DNA of 24,693 nucleotides from DATEMK01 sp035275625 (GTDB lineage Bacteria; Bacteroidota; Bacteroidia; AKYH767-A; OLB10): contig DATEMK010000595.1 of NCBI GenBank assembly GCA_035275625.1, positions 1 to 24,693 of the forward strand, read 5' to 3'. The position numbers and the translations under genes were made by a program. Of the stretch, positions 14,862 through 22,239 are shown piece after piece (the stretch's first letter is position 1; each line of letters opens with the position of its first letter). Under the pieces are notes generated by a model, which worked only from the letters and a program-made list of their open reading frames with translations, searched no databases and was not told the origin of the DNA.

Positions 14862-16952
14862 TTAGTATAATGTTCCCTCCATTGCAATTTTAACTCCCTG
14901 GCCGGGAGATGAAATCAAATCAAATGTTGCTTTAATATCTTCCATTCTTTTTTTCATATTTCGCAAGCCATTTCCAGCCCCACCCCGACCTTCCCCGTTG
15001 GGGAGGGAGTCAAATCCATTTCCGTTATCGGTGATTTCAAAAGAAAATTTTTCCCTTTCGTTTACGAACCGAATGTTCACTTCTGAAGCTCCTGAATGTT
15101 TGATCATATTGTTCAGCGATTCTTTAAGTGTCAGAAAAAGGTTTCTTTTCACTTCTGGATGAATATTCATTCCAGGAGCATCTCCGGGAAAATCAATTGT
15201 ATACTTAAAGGAAGTCCCTTCAAAAAAACGGTGTATATAATTGCGCATAAAAGAAAGTAAGCTTGCGAGATTATCATTAGCCGGGTTTGACGCCCAGATC
15301 ACTTCGCGTAAGCCTGTAATGACTTCTTTTGATGATGACTGGATTTTGTTCATCAGTTCAGCAAATGCCTGCGGAGAATCTTTCTTGTCCTGGATCTGCT
15401 GAGTGAGCAACCCGATTTTGGTAAGGCCTGAACCCAGGTCGTCATGAATATCAATCGAAATTTTACTTCGCATGGTTTCTATGGCATTTTGTTTTTCAAG
15501 AGCCGCATATTGCGCTTCGGCTTTTCGCTTATGTTGTATGTTTCGGTAAACGAGATATGCCGACACCAGGATAAGAAACGCAACAGCTGTTAATCCGTAA
15601 TTCAAAATTCGCTGACGAGAAATTTTTGCATTGCTTATTTCCTTATCTGCATTGAGCAAAGAAATTTCTTTATCTTTTTTTTCTGTTTCATACTTTGTCT
15701 GCATTTCGGCAATCTGTTTGGTGAAAGTTTCAGATTTTATCGAATCATTGAATTTGGAATACTGTAATTGATAGTCATATGCTTTATCATAGTTTTTTAC
15801 TGCTGCATGGGATTCCGCAAGGCTCAAAAAAAGACTTAGTGTCCACTCTTTTTTCCCCATTTTTTCAGCCCCCGCTAATGCTTCTTCGTATGATGCAATA
15901 GCTTCAGCATAATATTGCTTATTGTTTTTTTTCTTTGCAAGAGACGAAAAAATCTGACCTTTATTCATAAGGCTGTGAACCATTCCATCCTTATCATTTG
16001 TTTGCTTTCGTAACTCATAACCCTTATCATTATAATATTGTGCAGAATCGGGTTGGTTGAGCCTTAAAAAAGCAATAGCGATGTAACTTAAATCAGATGC
16101 AATCAGTTTTTTGTCTCCTACTTGCTCACTGAGAGGCAGCGACTGCATGAAATAAAACAAAGCCGAATCATCCTTATGTTTTTTCGTATAGACACCTCCG
16201 ATATTTTCAAGAGAATATGCAATTCCCCTTGTATCGCCTAAAGATTTTTTTAAATCTAATGACTGATGGTAATAGTGAATGGCTTCATCCAACTTGTTGA
16301 GATAAGAATACACCAGGCCAATGTTACCAATAGCCCGTGCTGCAAGTTTTTTGTCACCTGTTTTTTCAAAAAAGATTAAAGATGACAGGTAATGTTCTAA
16401 AGCCGGTGCATAATTTCCAATATTAAAGTGAACCTGGCCCATTCCCAAATTGACTTTTCCAAGGACAATACTGTCATGAAACCGGGATGCTCGTTTCAAT
16501 GCGTTATTGTAATAGCTTAATGAGGTATCATAATTTCCCTGCATAGAATTCAATAACCCCAGGTACAAAAGTGAAGCGGTTATACCATCCTGGTCACCGA
16601 TTTTCTGCCTGTTTTGCAATGCTTCATTTAAAAAATAATTTGCCGAATCATACTGGCCGCTATAAATGGCAATGCTTCCGAAAACATGATTCGAATTGGC
16701 AATTCCTTTTTCATATCCAAGCTTTCGCGACAATAATAAATTCTGATCTGCATAATTACGTGCCTGGGTGTTATCGGAATTATTCAAAAACTCCCGGGCA
16801 ATTTCATAAAAAAGATTTGCACGGGAAGTGCCTTCTTTTGTTTTGCTTAATTGAATAAGCAGGCTGTCAATTGGTTTTTTCTCCTGGGAAAATAAAAGCA
16901 GGGAAAATAGCAGAAAGAAAACAGTTGTGAAATATTTTATGCCTGTGCCCAT
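14862..16952 (-). CDS. TPR-containing NarL-type sensor histidine kinase
   Basis: The protein has 696 residues from the ATG at 16952; a GTG at 16961 would add three. A signal peptide (about 1-22, ending LLFSQ) puts the N-terminal part in the periplasm. About 35-420 hold TPR repeats (for example QARNYADQNLLLSRKLGYEKG, shown by A/Y/G/A spacing every 34-40 residues). A coiled coil leads to one membrane helix (about 450-470, YGLTAVAFLILVSAYLVY). The cytoplasmic part has a HisKA_3 dimerisation domain with the phosphorylated His near residue 503 in DIHDDLGSGLTKI, an N box (LTLKESLNNMIKHS), and G boxes DNGNGFD and GNGLRNMKKRM. This architecture is common in Bacteroidota. Between the two G boxes there is a glycine-rich insert SLPNGEGRGGAG that comes from a palindromic DNA element (14978-15011). 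The signal sensed is unknown. Confidence 0.94.
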   Translation of the reverse strand: MGTGIKYFTTVFFLLFSLLLFSQEKKPIDSLLIQLSKTKEGTSRANLFYEIAREFLNNSDNTQARNYADQNLLLSRKLGYEKGIANSNHVFGSIAIYSGQYDSANYFLNEALQNRQKIGDQDGITASLLYLGLLNSMQGNYDTSLSYYNNALKRASRFHDSIVLGKVNLGMGQVHFNIGNYAPALEHYLSSLIFFEKTGDKKLAARAIGNIGLVYSYLNKLDEAIHYYHQSLDLKKSLGDTRGIAYSLENIGGVYTKKHKDDSALFYFMQSLPLSEQVGDKKLIASDLSYIAIAFLRLNQPDSAQYYNDKGYELRKQTNDKDGMVHSLMNKGQIFSSLAKKKNNKQYYAEAIASYEEALAGAEKMGKKEWTLSLFLSLAESHAAVKNYDKAYDYQLQYSKFNDSIKSETFTKQIAEMQTKYETEKKDKEISLLNADKEISNAKISRQRILNYGLTAVAFLILVSAYLVYRNIQHKRKAEAQYAALEKQNAIETMRSKISIDIHDDLGSGLTKIGLLTQQIQDKKDSPQAFAELMNKIQSSSKEVITGLREVIWASNPANDNLASLLSFMRNYIHRFFEGTSFKYTIDFPGDAPGMNIHPEVKRNLFLTLKESLNNMIKHSGASEVNIRFVNEREKFSFEITDNGNGFDSLPNGEGRGGAGNGLRNMKKRMEDIKATFDLISSPGQGVKIAMEGTLY
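14978..15011. repeat. REP-like GC-rich palindrome inside the kinase gene
   Basis: CCTTCCCC (14989-14996), GTT loop, GGGGAGGG (15000-15007) forms a strong hairpin with C-rich flank CCCCACCCC-GAC. It is far richer in GC than its surroundings. On the coding strand it gives LPNGEGRGGA. Similar short GC-rich palindromes are scattered in many Bacteroidota genomes, as far as I recall; copy number here cannot be checked. Confidence 0.5.
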
Positions 16953-17042
16953 ATTGAACACATAAATGATAAAGCATAAAAGTACAATAATTAAAAAGAA
17001 GTAGAGAGAAAAATTTAGTTTACAATTTTAAATATCTGCCGG

Positions 17043-17758
17043 CTATTGCACCACAACCCTGAAGTTTTTATTTAATCCTTCTGCCGCGGATTGCAGGTTG
17101 TAAACTCCTTTTCCGAAATTACGGATGTCAATCTGCATGGAGCCATCGGTTAACCTGTTTTTCCAAACTAATCTTCCTTCCATATCATACATGAATAGTT
17201 CAACAGGAACATCCATATTATTTTTTATGATGTTAAAAATTCCGTTTGACGGATTGGGATAAATTAAAATGTCGGATGCATCTTCAAAAATTTTCACAGC
17301 GACAACCTGCGAGTAAGAATAATCTCCGTTAAAATCAGTTTGTTTTAAACGGTAATAAGAAATGCCTTTATAGGGTGTGTAATCCGTAAGTGAATAATTC
17401 AAAACAGAAGTTGAATTTCCGGCACCATCCATTTTTCCTGCTTCCTCAAATTCATTTCCATCCCTGCTTCTTTCAACCGTGAAATAATCATTATTGATTT
17501 CTGTTGCAGTAATCCATTTGCACAATATTTCTTTATTATCAATGACTGTTGCAGTGAAAGAAATTAACTCAATAGGCAATGGAGAATCTTCTGTTGCAAT
17601 AGCCCAGGGGCCAAATGTGGTAACATTGCTCACCAGCACACTTTGCGAAGTTGGATTTACCTGTCCGGCTAAAGGCGTTTCCCATGCTTCCTGCGGAAGA
17701 TTCCATCCTTGCGCACGCATGTTGAGATTGCCGCCTGCAGCATTTTCTGAAGGAGCAT
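17043..17758 (-). repeat. 716-bp near-identical segment shared with 10505-11220
   Basis: The two stretches align without gaps from the stop codon to the GAAGGAGCAT motif. About 200 nt after position 17098 (from 10560 in the other copy) I found a single difference. Upstream of 17758 similarity drops sharply. Such low synonymous divergence beside a diverged first half suggests recent duplication with later gene conversion. Confidence 0.85.
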
Positions 17759-18605
17759 ATGTAAATGTTAATGCAGCATTAATTCCCGAACCTGAAGGAT
17801 CAATTTCCCAGAAACGATCTACCGTATTTGCGCTGTTATCAAAACCTGAGTTATTTCTGACATGGGTAACGGGAATGGGCGTTACAGGTAATGGAGTATT
17901 ATTGGGTGCAGAAGCATACGTGCTAACCGTTACATCACCGGCATTTCCGGAAGTCAGATTAAATGTCAACGGAATCTGAACTCCTGCTGTATTTCCAAAC
18001 GGTATGGTATGCGTGCCTGTTACATTATTAATTGTCCAGTTTACTTTGGATGAATTGTCAACATCTTCACTCAGGATATAGCCCGTTCCGTAAGTAATTG
18101 CTCCTGTTGCTGCATTTGAAATATTCAATGAGCGGCTGTTTAAATCCAAAACCACATTACCCACATTTAATATTCCGGAAGGAATTGCATTTGCTCCGCC
18201 TGAGGTTGTATTTATTAAAATTGTTTTTGTACCGCTTCCCTGTAAAGTAAGATTGTTGAAAGTAGTTGAATTTGTTCCGCCAATAGCCTGATTTGCTCCG
18301 TTAAAAATTACTGTTCCTGTTGAAGTTCCGAAACAGTTGTTGGCTGCATTATGTGTCCAGTTCCCTGAAAGATCAATGGTTCCGTTATTATTAATTGATG
18401 TTCCTGCATTGTTTTGAATGTCCCCTCTTACTGTCACCTGAACTCCTGAGGTGATTGTAATTCCGGTACCATTGTTAGTCATAAGCTGGCACCATGCATC
18501 AGAAGCAACAAGGAATTGGGCTAAAACTAAAGTGATCAGAAATTGAAAACAAAATTTCGTTCTTCTTAGCCCGGCAGCAAATTGTTTATCAGGATTCTGT
18601 TTCAT
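17043..18605 (-). CDS. T9SS type A sorted surface protein (cassette 2)
   Basis: This 520-residue paralogue of the 10505-12016 gene has the same order: signal peptide (a long n-region, hydrophobic core FLITLVLAQFLVAS, ending AWCQ, about 1-40), Asn/Thr/Gly-rich passenger (NNNGTIDLSGNWTHN, GTVIFNGANQAIGG), ELISFTATVIDNKEILC module, and Por secretion C-terminal domain (ILIYPNPSNGIFNI, GKGVYNLQ, FRVVVQ). The last 238 codons are nearly the same as in the paralogue, at DNA level too, while the first half has clearly diverged. It starts 11 bp after the small membrane-protein gene and probably belongs to the operon led by the 1100-residue fibre. As with the paralogue, the passenger role is unknown. 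Possible roles are a fibre cap, anchor or co-adhesin. Confidence 0.9.
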   Translation of the reverse strand: MKQNPDKQFAAGLRRTKFCFQFLITLVLAQFLVASDAWCQLMTNNGTGITITSGVQVTVRGDIQNNAGTSINNNGTIDLSGNWTHNAANNCFGTSTGTVIFNGANQAIGGTNSTTFNNLTLQGSGTKTILINTTSGGANAIPSGILNVGNVVLDLNSRSLNISNAATGAITYGTGYILSEDVDNSSKVNWTINNVTGTHTIPFGNTAGVQIPLTFNLTSGNAGDVTVSTYASAPNNTPLPVTPIPVTHVRNNSGFDNSANTVDRFWEIDPSGSGINAALTFTYAPSENAAGGNLNMRAQGWNLPQEAWETPLAGQVNPTSQSVLVSNVTTFGPWAIATEDSPLPIELISFTATVIDNKEILCKWITATEINNDYFTVERSRDGNEFEEAGKMDGAGNSTSVLNYSLTDYTPYKGISYYRLKQTDFNGDYSYSQVVAVKIFEDASDILIYPNPSNGIFNIIKNNMDVPVELFMYDMEGRLVWKNRLTDGSMQIDIRNFGKGVYNLQSAAEGLNKNFRVVVQ

Positions 18606-18616
18606 GGCGAATAGTT

Positions 18617-18766
18617 TTAGAGAATAAATGTTAGCACAATAATTGTCAAACTGCTTATTGCGGCAAGGACAAATACAGATAACCAGCCTGTTTTTTCTTT
18701 TTTAAAATGAGAAAGAATTTCATCAAGATTTTCATTGTTCTGTTTGTTGTCAATTTTTGGTTTCAT
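18617..18766 (-). CDS. Small single-pass membrane protein (49 residues)
   Basis: The frame opens with ATG at 18766 (MKPKIDNKQNNENLDE) and stops with TAA at 18617-18619. The first 27 residues are charged and polar. About residues 28-49 are hydrophobic (GWLSVFVLAAISSLTIIVLTFI) and form one C-terminal membrane helix, so the protein would be tail-anchored with its N-terminus probably in the cytosol. It fits exactly between the 1100-residue fibre gene (21 bp away) and the T9SS protein gene (11 bp away) on the same strand. The spacing, the helix and the lack of other use of this 180-bp stretch support a real gene. I do not recognise a family. The first cassette has no counterpart, since its gap is only 19 bp. 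Confidence 0.65.
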   Translation of the reverse strand: MKPKIDNKQNNENLDEILSHFKKEKTGWLSVFVLAAISSLTIIVLTFIL

Positions 18767-18787
18767 GATGATGTTTATTTTATGTCA

Positions 18788-21700
18788 TTATTTCTGTTGT
18801 TTCAGCAATTCAATTTCTTTTTTTAAATCGTCAATAGTCTTTTGCTGTTCTTGCATAGCTTTCACCAATGGAACTACAAATTCAGCATAACGCAATCCGT
18901 ACAAATCATTGTCATTTTTCGGTTTATCCACTCCGCTGAAATCATATCCCAAATCTTTTGCTGCCTGTTCCACTTCCTGCGCAACAAAACCTGAATAAAT
19001 TATTTTTTCTTTTTCACTGATGGCCGTTTTCATTTGTTCAGACATTTCACGACCACGGCTTTCATTTAATTTACTGCTGATGCCTGAAACATCAAGATTG
19101 TAGGTAACCGGGCGAAGTTTCATGATGAAATCTATTCCTTTCACATCTTCTTTCACATTTTTCTTGTAGCGGCCATCACTGATATTCGTCCAGTTTGTAT
19201 ATGCTCCTGTTGATAGTGTAGATGCGTTCCCAAGCCGGGTCTGACTATTTGCAGTTACGGTTGCCACATTCCCTAAAGCTATGCTGTTAGTTAATGCGTT
19301 TTGGTTGGCATCACAGTCGGATCCTATGAAAGAATTAAACCATCCATGATTGTAGGTATTGCCTGCACCCCAGCCGATTGCTGTATTATATTGTGCATTA
19401 GTGGTATTATAAAGCGCACCGAAGCCCACACCCGTATTGTAGTTATTGAGGTTGTTATACAGCGCCTGTACGCCTATAGCTGTGTTTTGCGCTGCGTTGA
19501 TATTTTGCCGGAGTGAATAGTGGCCTATTGCTGTATTTTCAAATCCTGATGTATTAGAAAAAAGAGCCTGGAAACCTGCTGATGTATTATTATACCCGGT
19601 TCCATTTTGTACGAGGGCGCCCACTCCTGCAGCTGTGTTTCTCGATCCTGTGGTGTTAAAAAAAAGTGCGCCTTCACCTGCAGCAGTGTTATATGACCCG
19701 GTGGTATTTGAATAAAGCGTTTGGTAACCCACAGCAGTATTGCTTGATGCCGTAGTGTTTTGGTTAAGAGCCTGTGTACCTACAGCGGTATTAAACGTTC
19801 CTGTTGTATTCTGATATAAAGCTGTATGTCCTATTGCTGTATTGTTATTCGCTGTAGTGTTCGAATACAAAGCTGATACACCGAGGGCCGTATTTCCTAA
19901 CCCTGTTGTATTGGAAAATAAACTATACGTTCCATAAGCTGCATTCAGAACCCCGGAAGTATTGTTTAAGAGGGATTGATTTCCTGACGCAGTGTTTCGG
20001 TTGCCAGTGGTATTATTTTTCAATGCTTCGCTTCCTATTGCAGTATTTTGATCGCCCAATGTGTTGCTTTTTAATGCGGCATGACCTACTGCCGTTAAAT
20101 TTGACATTGTTGTGTTGCTGAACAATGCACTGTCACCTATAGAAGTGTTAAAGGAAGCGGTTGTGTTATTATAAAGAGAATTGTAACCGGCAACCACATT
20201 ACTGCTTCCGGTTGTATTAAGAAAAAGCGCTGCATTGCCCAAAGCAGTATTTCTTAAACCCGTTGAATTATTCTGAAGAGATGATTGTCCAAGTGCAGCG
20301 TTGAAGCTTCCGGTAGTATTCCATAACATAGAGTAAGCGCCACAGGCTGCATTGTCAAAACCGGTAGTATTGGATGTCAGTGCACTATTACCAACTGCTG
20401 TGGTTGCATAGCCGGTAGTATTACTTTCTAAAGCCTCATAACCTATAGCAGTATTAGCTCCACCGGTAGAATTGTTTTTCAATGCAGCATGGCCTACTGC
20501 TGTCAGATTAGAAATTGATCCATTGCCGTAAAGGGCGCTGTCTCCTATGGCTACATTAAAAGAGCCGGTAGAATTACTACGGCCTGCTAACATACCCAGG
20601 TAGGTATTATTATTTCCCATGGTATTCATATACCCTGCTTCCCTGCCTACTGCTGATAATCCTGACCCGCTGGTATTAAAGTACAATGCATTTTTACCCG
20701 CGGCAGCATTATTTATTCCTGTCGTATTATTAACCAAAGAGGTAAAGCCAACTGCGGTATTTCCATTACCTATTGTGTTTGCCCCTAAAGAAAAATATCC
20801 GAATGCGGTGTTTTCTGTTCCGGTAGTATTATTAGATAATGCATTCGCACCTCCTGCAGAGTTATACTGCCCTGTTGTATTATCTTGAAGCACATTGTAG
20901 CCAAGCCCGACATTATAATTCCCGGTGGTATTAGAATACAGAGCCTGGCGTCCAGCTGCAAGATTATTGCCTCCTGTTGTATTATTATAAAGTGAGTATG
21001 CTCCAAATGACGCATTATAGTTTCCTGTGGTATTAGAATACAATGATGAGCGGCCCGTAGCAACATTTTCATTACCTGTTGTATTTTGGCTTAAAGCACT
21101 TGTTCCGGTAGCGGTATTTGAATTTCCGGTCGTATTTGATTGCAAAGCTCCAATACCTGCAGCCGTGTTGGCCCATCCGGTTGTATTGAATTGTAATGAA
21201 GCCGCTCCAATTGCAGTATTTGATGAACCGGATGTATTATAAAGCATGCATTGATCTCCTACGGCCGTATTAGAAATCCCTGTTGTATTGTATAATAAAG
21301 AATTTCTTCCGAATGCTGCATTCTGCACCCCGGTTGTATTTGCCTGCCCGGAATAATATCCGAAAAAAGAATTACCATAACCTGTTGTATTTTCCCTCCC
21401 TGCATTATCACCAACAAATGTATTGCTGCTTCCGCTTGTATTCTTCATGCCGGCAGCCGAACCTATAAAAACGCTTCCGTGTACAGCATTGCTTCTTCCG
21501 GCATCAATGCCAATGATGGTTGTCCATGAGCCGGAATTATTTATTCCTGCATTTGTCCCAATAATTGTATTGTACCAGCTGGCGCTGTTATAACCGGCAC
21601 TGTCTCCTACGGCAACATTCCCGTATCCAATAACCGCACTATTCAGGCTCATATGCCCAAAGGATGTATTTTGGGTAAGATGATTAATCATACCTGCTTT

Positions 21701-22090
21701 TAAATTATTCACCCTGAAGCTCAATGGTTGGTTATCGGTTGTCCCTACAAAATTTGTTGCAGGCGTTGTACCTGCATTTCCAACAAGACCCCAACCGTTA
21801 GCCGTTGTGAATATGGGGCGCCATTGAGTACCATCGTAATAATAAAACTGACTGAGCGTAGTATCATATACCAATAACCCGTTAGCAGGTGTTGGAATGG
21901 CATTGCGCTGGATGGTTGACATACGCGGAATGAGCAGGCCTTTATCAGAGCTTGTTAAATCGAGCAATGAACTTGCATCAGGTGTGGGGTTATTTATCCC
22001 TACATTTTGTGAAAATGATTCTGTACTTAAAACAGAAATGAAAATACAGGCGATGCTGATTTTTTTTGAGTACATGTTTAGTATTTGCAT
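18788..22090 (-). CDS. Long repeat-built surface fibre with S74 chaperone (cassette 2)
   Basis: The protein has 1100 residues. The ATG at 22090 is chosen because MQ..N.Y..(K/Q)ISIACI also opens the neighbouring fibre; a later Met6 is possible. The signal peptide ends TESFSQ (about 28). The N-terminal module (about 29-150) has VGINNPTPDASSLLDL and RMSTIQRNAIPTPANG. Then come 47 coils (43 of 17 residues and four of 16) of the form NTTGxxNTAxGxxALYS, about residues 152-946, predicted to form a long trimeric beta-roll stalk. The S74 chaperone domain has ISDGRYKKNV with the expected cleaving Ser971, the GVDKPKND.DLYGLRYAEF segment, and a terminal coiled coil (LKKEIELLKQQK). The fibre probably trimerises and then loses its C-terminal chaperone. 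How it crosses the outer membrane is unclear, since no T9SS sorting domain and no autotransporter barrel is present. Confidence 0.9.
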   Translation of the reverse strand: MQILNMYSKKISIACIFISVLSTESFSQNVGINNPTPDASSLLDLTSSDKGLLIPRMSTIQRNAIPTPANGLLVYDTTLSQFYYYDGTQWRPIFTTANGWGLVGNAGTTPATNFVGTTDNQPLSFRVNNLKAGMINHLTQNTSFGHMSLNSAVIGYGNVAVGDSAGYNSASWYNTIIGTNAGINNSGSWTTIIGIDAGRSNAVHGSVFIGSAAGMKNTSGSSNTFVGDNAGRENTTGYGNSFFGYYSGQANTTGVQNAAFGRNSLLYNTTGISNTAVGDQCMLYNTSGSSNTAIGAASLQFNTTGWANTAAGIGALQSNTTGNSNTATGTSALSQNTTGNENVATGRSSLYSNTTGNYNASFGAYSLYNNTTGGNNLAAGRQALYSNTTGNYNVGLGYNVLQDNTTGQYNSAGGANALSNNTTGTENTAFGYFSLGANTIGNGNTAVGFTSLVNNTTGINNAAAGKNALYFNTSGSGLSAVGREAGYMNTMGNNNTYLGMLAGRSNSTGSFNVAIGDSALYGNGSISNLTAVGHAALKNNSTGGANTAIGYEALESNTTGYATTAVGNSALTSNTTGFDNAACGAYSMLWNTTGSFNAALGQSSLQNNSTGLRNTALGNAALFLNTTGSSNVVAGYNSLYNNTTASFNTSIGDSALFSNTTMSNLTAVGHAALKSNTLGDQNTAIGSEALKNNTTGNRNTASGNQSLLNNTSGVLNAAYGTYSLFSNTTGLGNTALGVSALYSNTTANNNTAIGHTALYQNTTGTFNTAVGTQALNQNTTASSNTAVGYQTLYSNTTGSYNTAAGEGALFFNTTGSRNTAAGVGALVQNGTGYNNTSAGFQALFSNTSGFENTAIGHYSLRQNINAAQNTAIGVQALYNNLNNYNTGVGFGALYNTTNAQYNTAIGWGAGNTYNHGWFNSFIGSDCDANQNALTNSIALGNVATVTANSQTRLGNASTLSTGAYTNWTNISDGRYKKNVKEDVKGIDFIMKLRPVTYNLDVSGISSKLNESRGREMSEQMKTAISEKEKIIYSGFVAQEVEQAAKDLGYDFSGVDKPKNDNDLYGLRYAEFVVPLVKAMQEQQKTIDDLKKEIELLKQQK
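19253..21637 (-). repeat. 47 tandem coils of 51 (or 48) bp
   Basis: The array is 795 codons: 43 units of 17 residues and four of 16 (units 2, 3, 4 and 44). The SNLTAVGHAALK unit appears as units 23 and 31, eight coils apart, each preceded by a GDSALxx unit, so an older eight-coil block duplication is still visible. Units 26-28 closely match units 10-12 of the right-hand fibre gene. Confidence 0.9.
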
Positions 22091-22111
22091 GTTGACTGAT
22101 TTTTAATTCTC

Positions 22112-22119
22112 CAAAAATA
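22112..22119 (-). promoter_or_regulatory. -7 box of the 1100-residue fibre gene
   Basis: The minus strand reads TATTTTTG, a perfect TAnnTTTG match, 21 nt upstream of the ATG at 22090. The -33 region reads TATTTTTTAAAC and has no TTG, which fits a promoter that depends on an activator. Confidence 0.6.
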
Positions 22120-22141
22120 TGTTCCCTGCCAGTTTAAAAAA

Positions 22142-22157
22142 TACCACATAAGTGGTA
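22142..22157. promoter_or_regulatory. 16-bp palindromic operator upstream of the 1100-residue fibre gene
   Basis: TACCACATAAGTGGTA has perfect 6-bp arms around four bases. It ends 22 bp upstream of the TATTTTTG box, against 23 bp in cassette 1, and shares the core CYAC-N4-GTRG with the dyad at 14194-14209. The matched spacing supports a common activator site. Confidence 0.6.
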
Positions 22158-22196
22158 GTTTTAAAATTGAAGAGAAACACTTCACTTCCATTGTTG

Positions 22197-22210
22197 GGTT
22201 TATCCACTCC
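22197..22210 (-). other. Possible remnant of an S74 chaperone-domain sequence in the spacer
   Basis: GGTTTATCCACTCC is identical to 18921-18934, where it encodes GVDKP of the S74 domain. The adjoining bases also align in part (AAxAATG...A.TGA..TG on the coding strand), reading TGVDKPNNGSE here against SGVDKPKNDND there. It lies 30 bp past the stop codon of the fibre gene that lacks an S74 domain. No stronger match extends further, so this is only suggestive. Confidence 0.3.
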
Positions 22211-22239
22211 CGTTATAAATGAGTTCATTTGCTTTCCGG

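Noticed and set aside
14860..14887. Regulator start at 14887
   Set aside because: It would add nine residues before the receiver domain and overlap the kinase gene by 26 bases; the ATG at 14860 follows the kinase stop codon by one base.
16952..16961. GTG at 16961 as the kinase start
   Set aside because: The ATG at 16952 gives the same signal peptide without three extra residues; GTG starts are uncommon in this phylum. The choice does not affect function.
20619..21242. Plus-strand open frames within the fibre genes (many Val/Pro-rich frames)
   Set aside because: They are antisense shadows of the NTTG-type repeats; their regular composition follows from the 51-bp unit, and they have no signals of their own.
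22103..22228. A 41-codon minus-strand frame in the spacer between two fibre genes
   Set aside because: It covers the operator and the -7 box and has no spacing fit as a gene. It is noted only because it contains the GVDKP trace.
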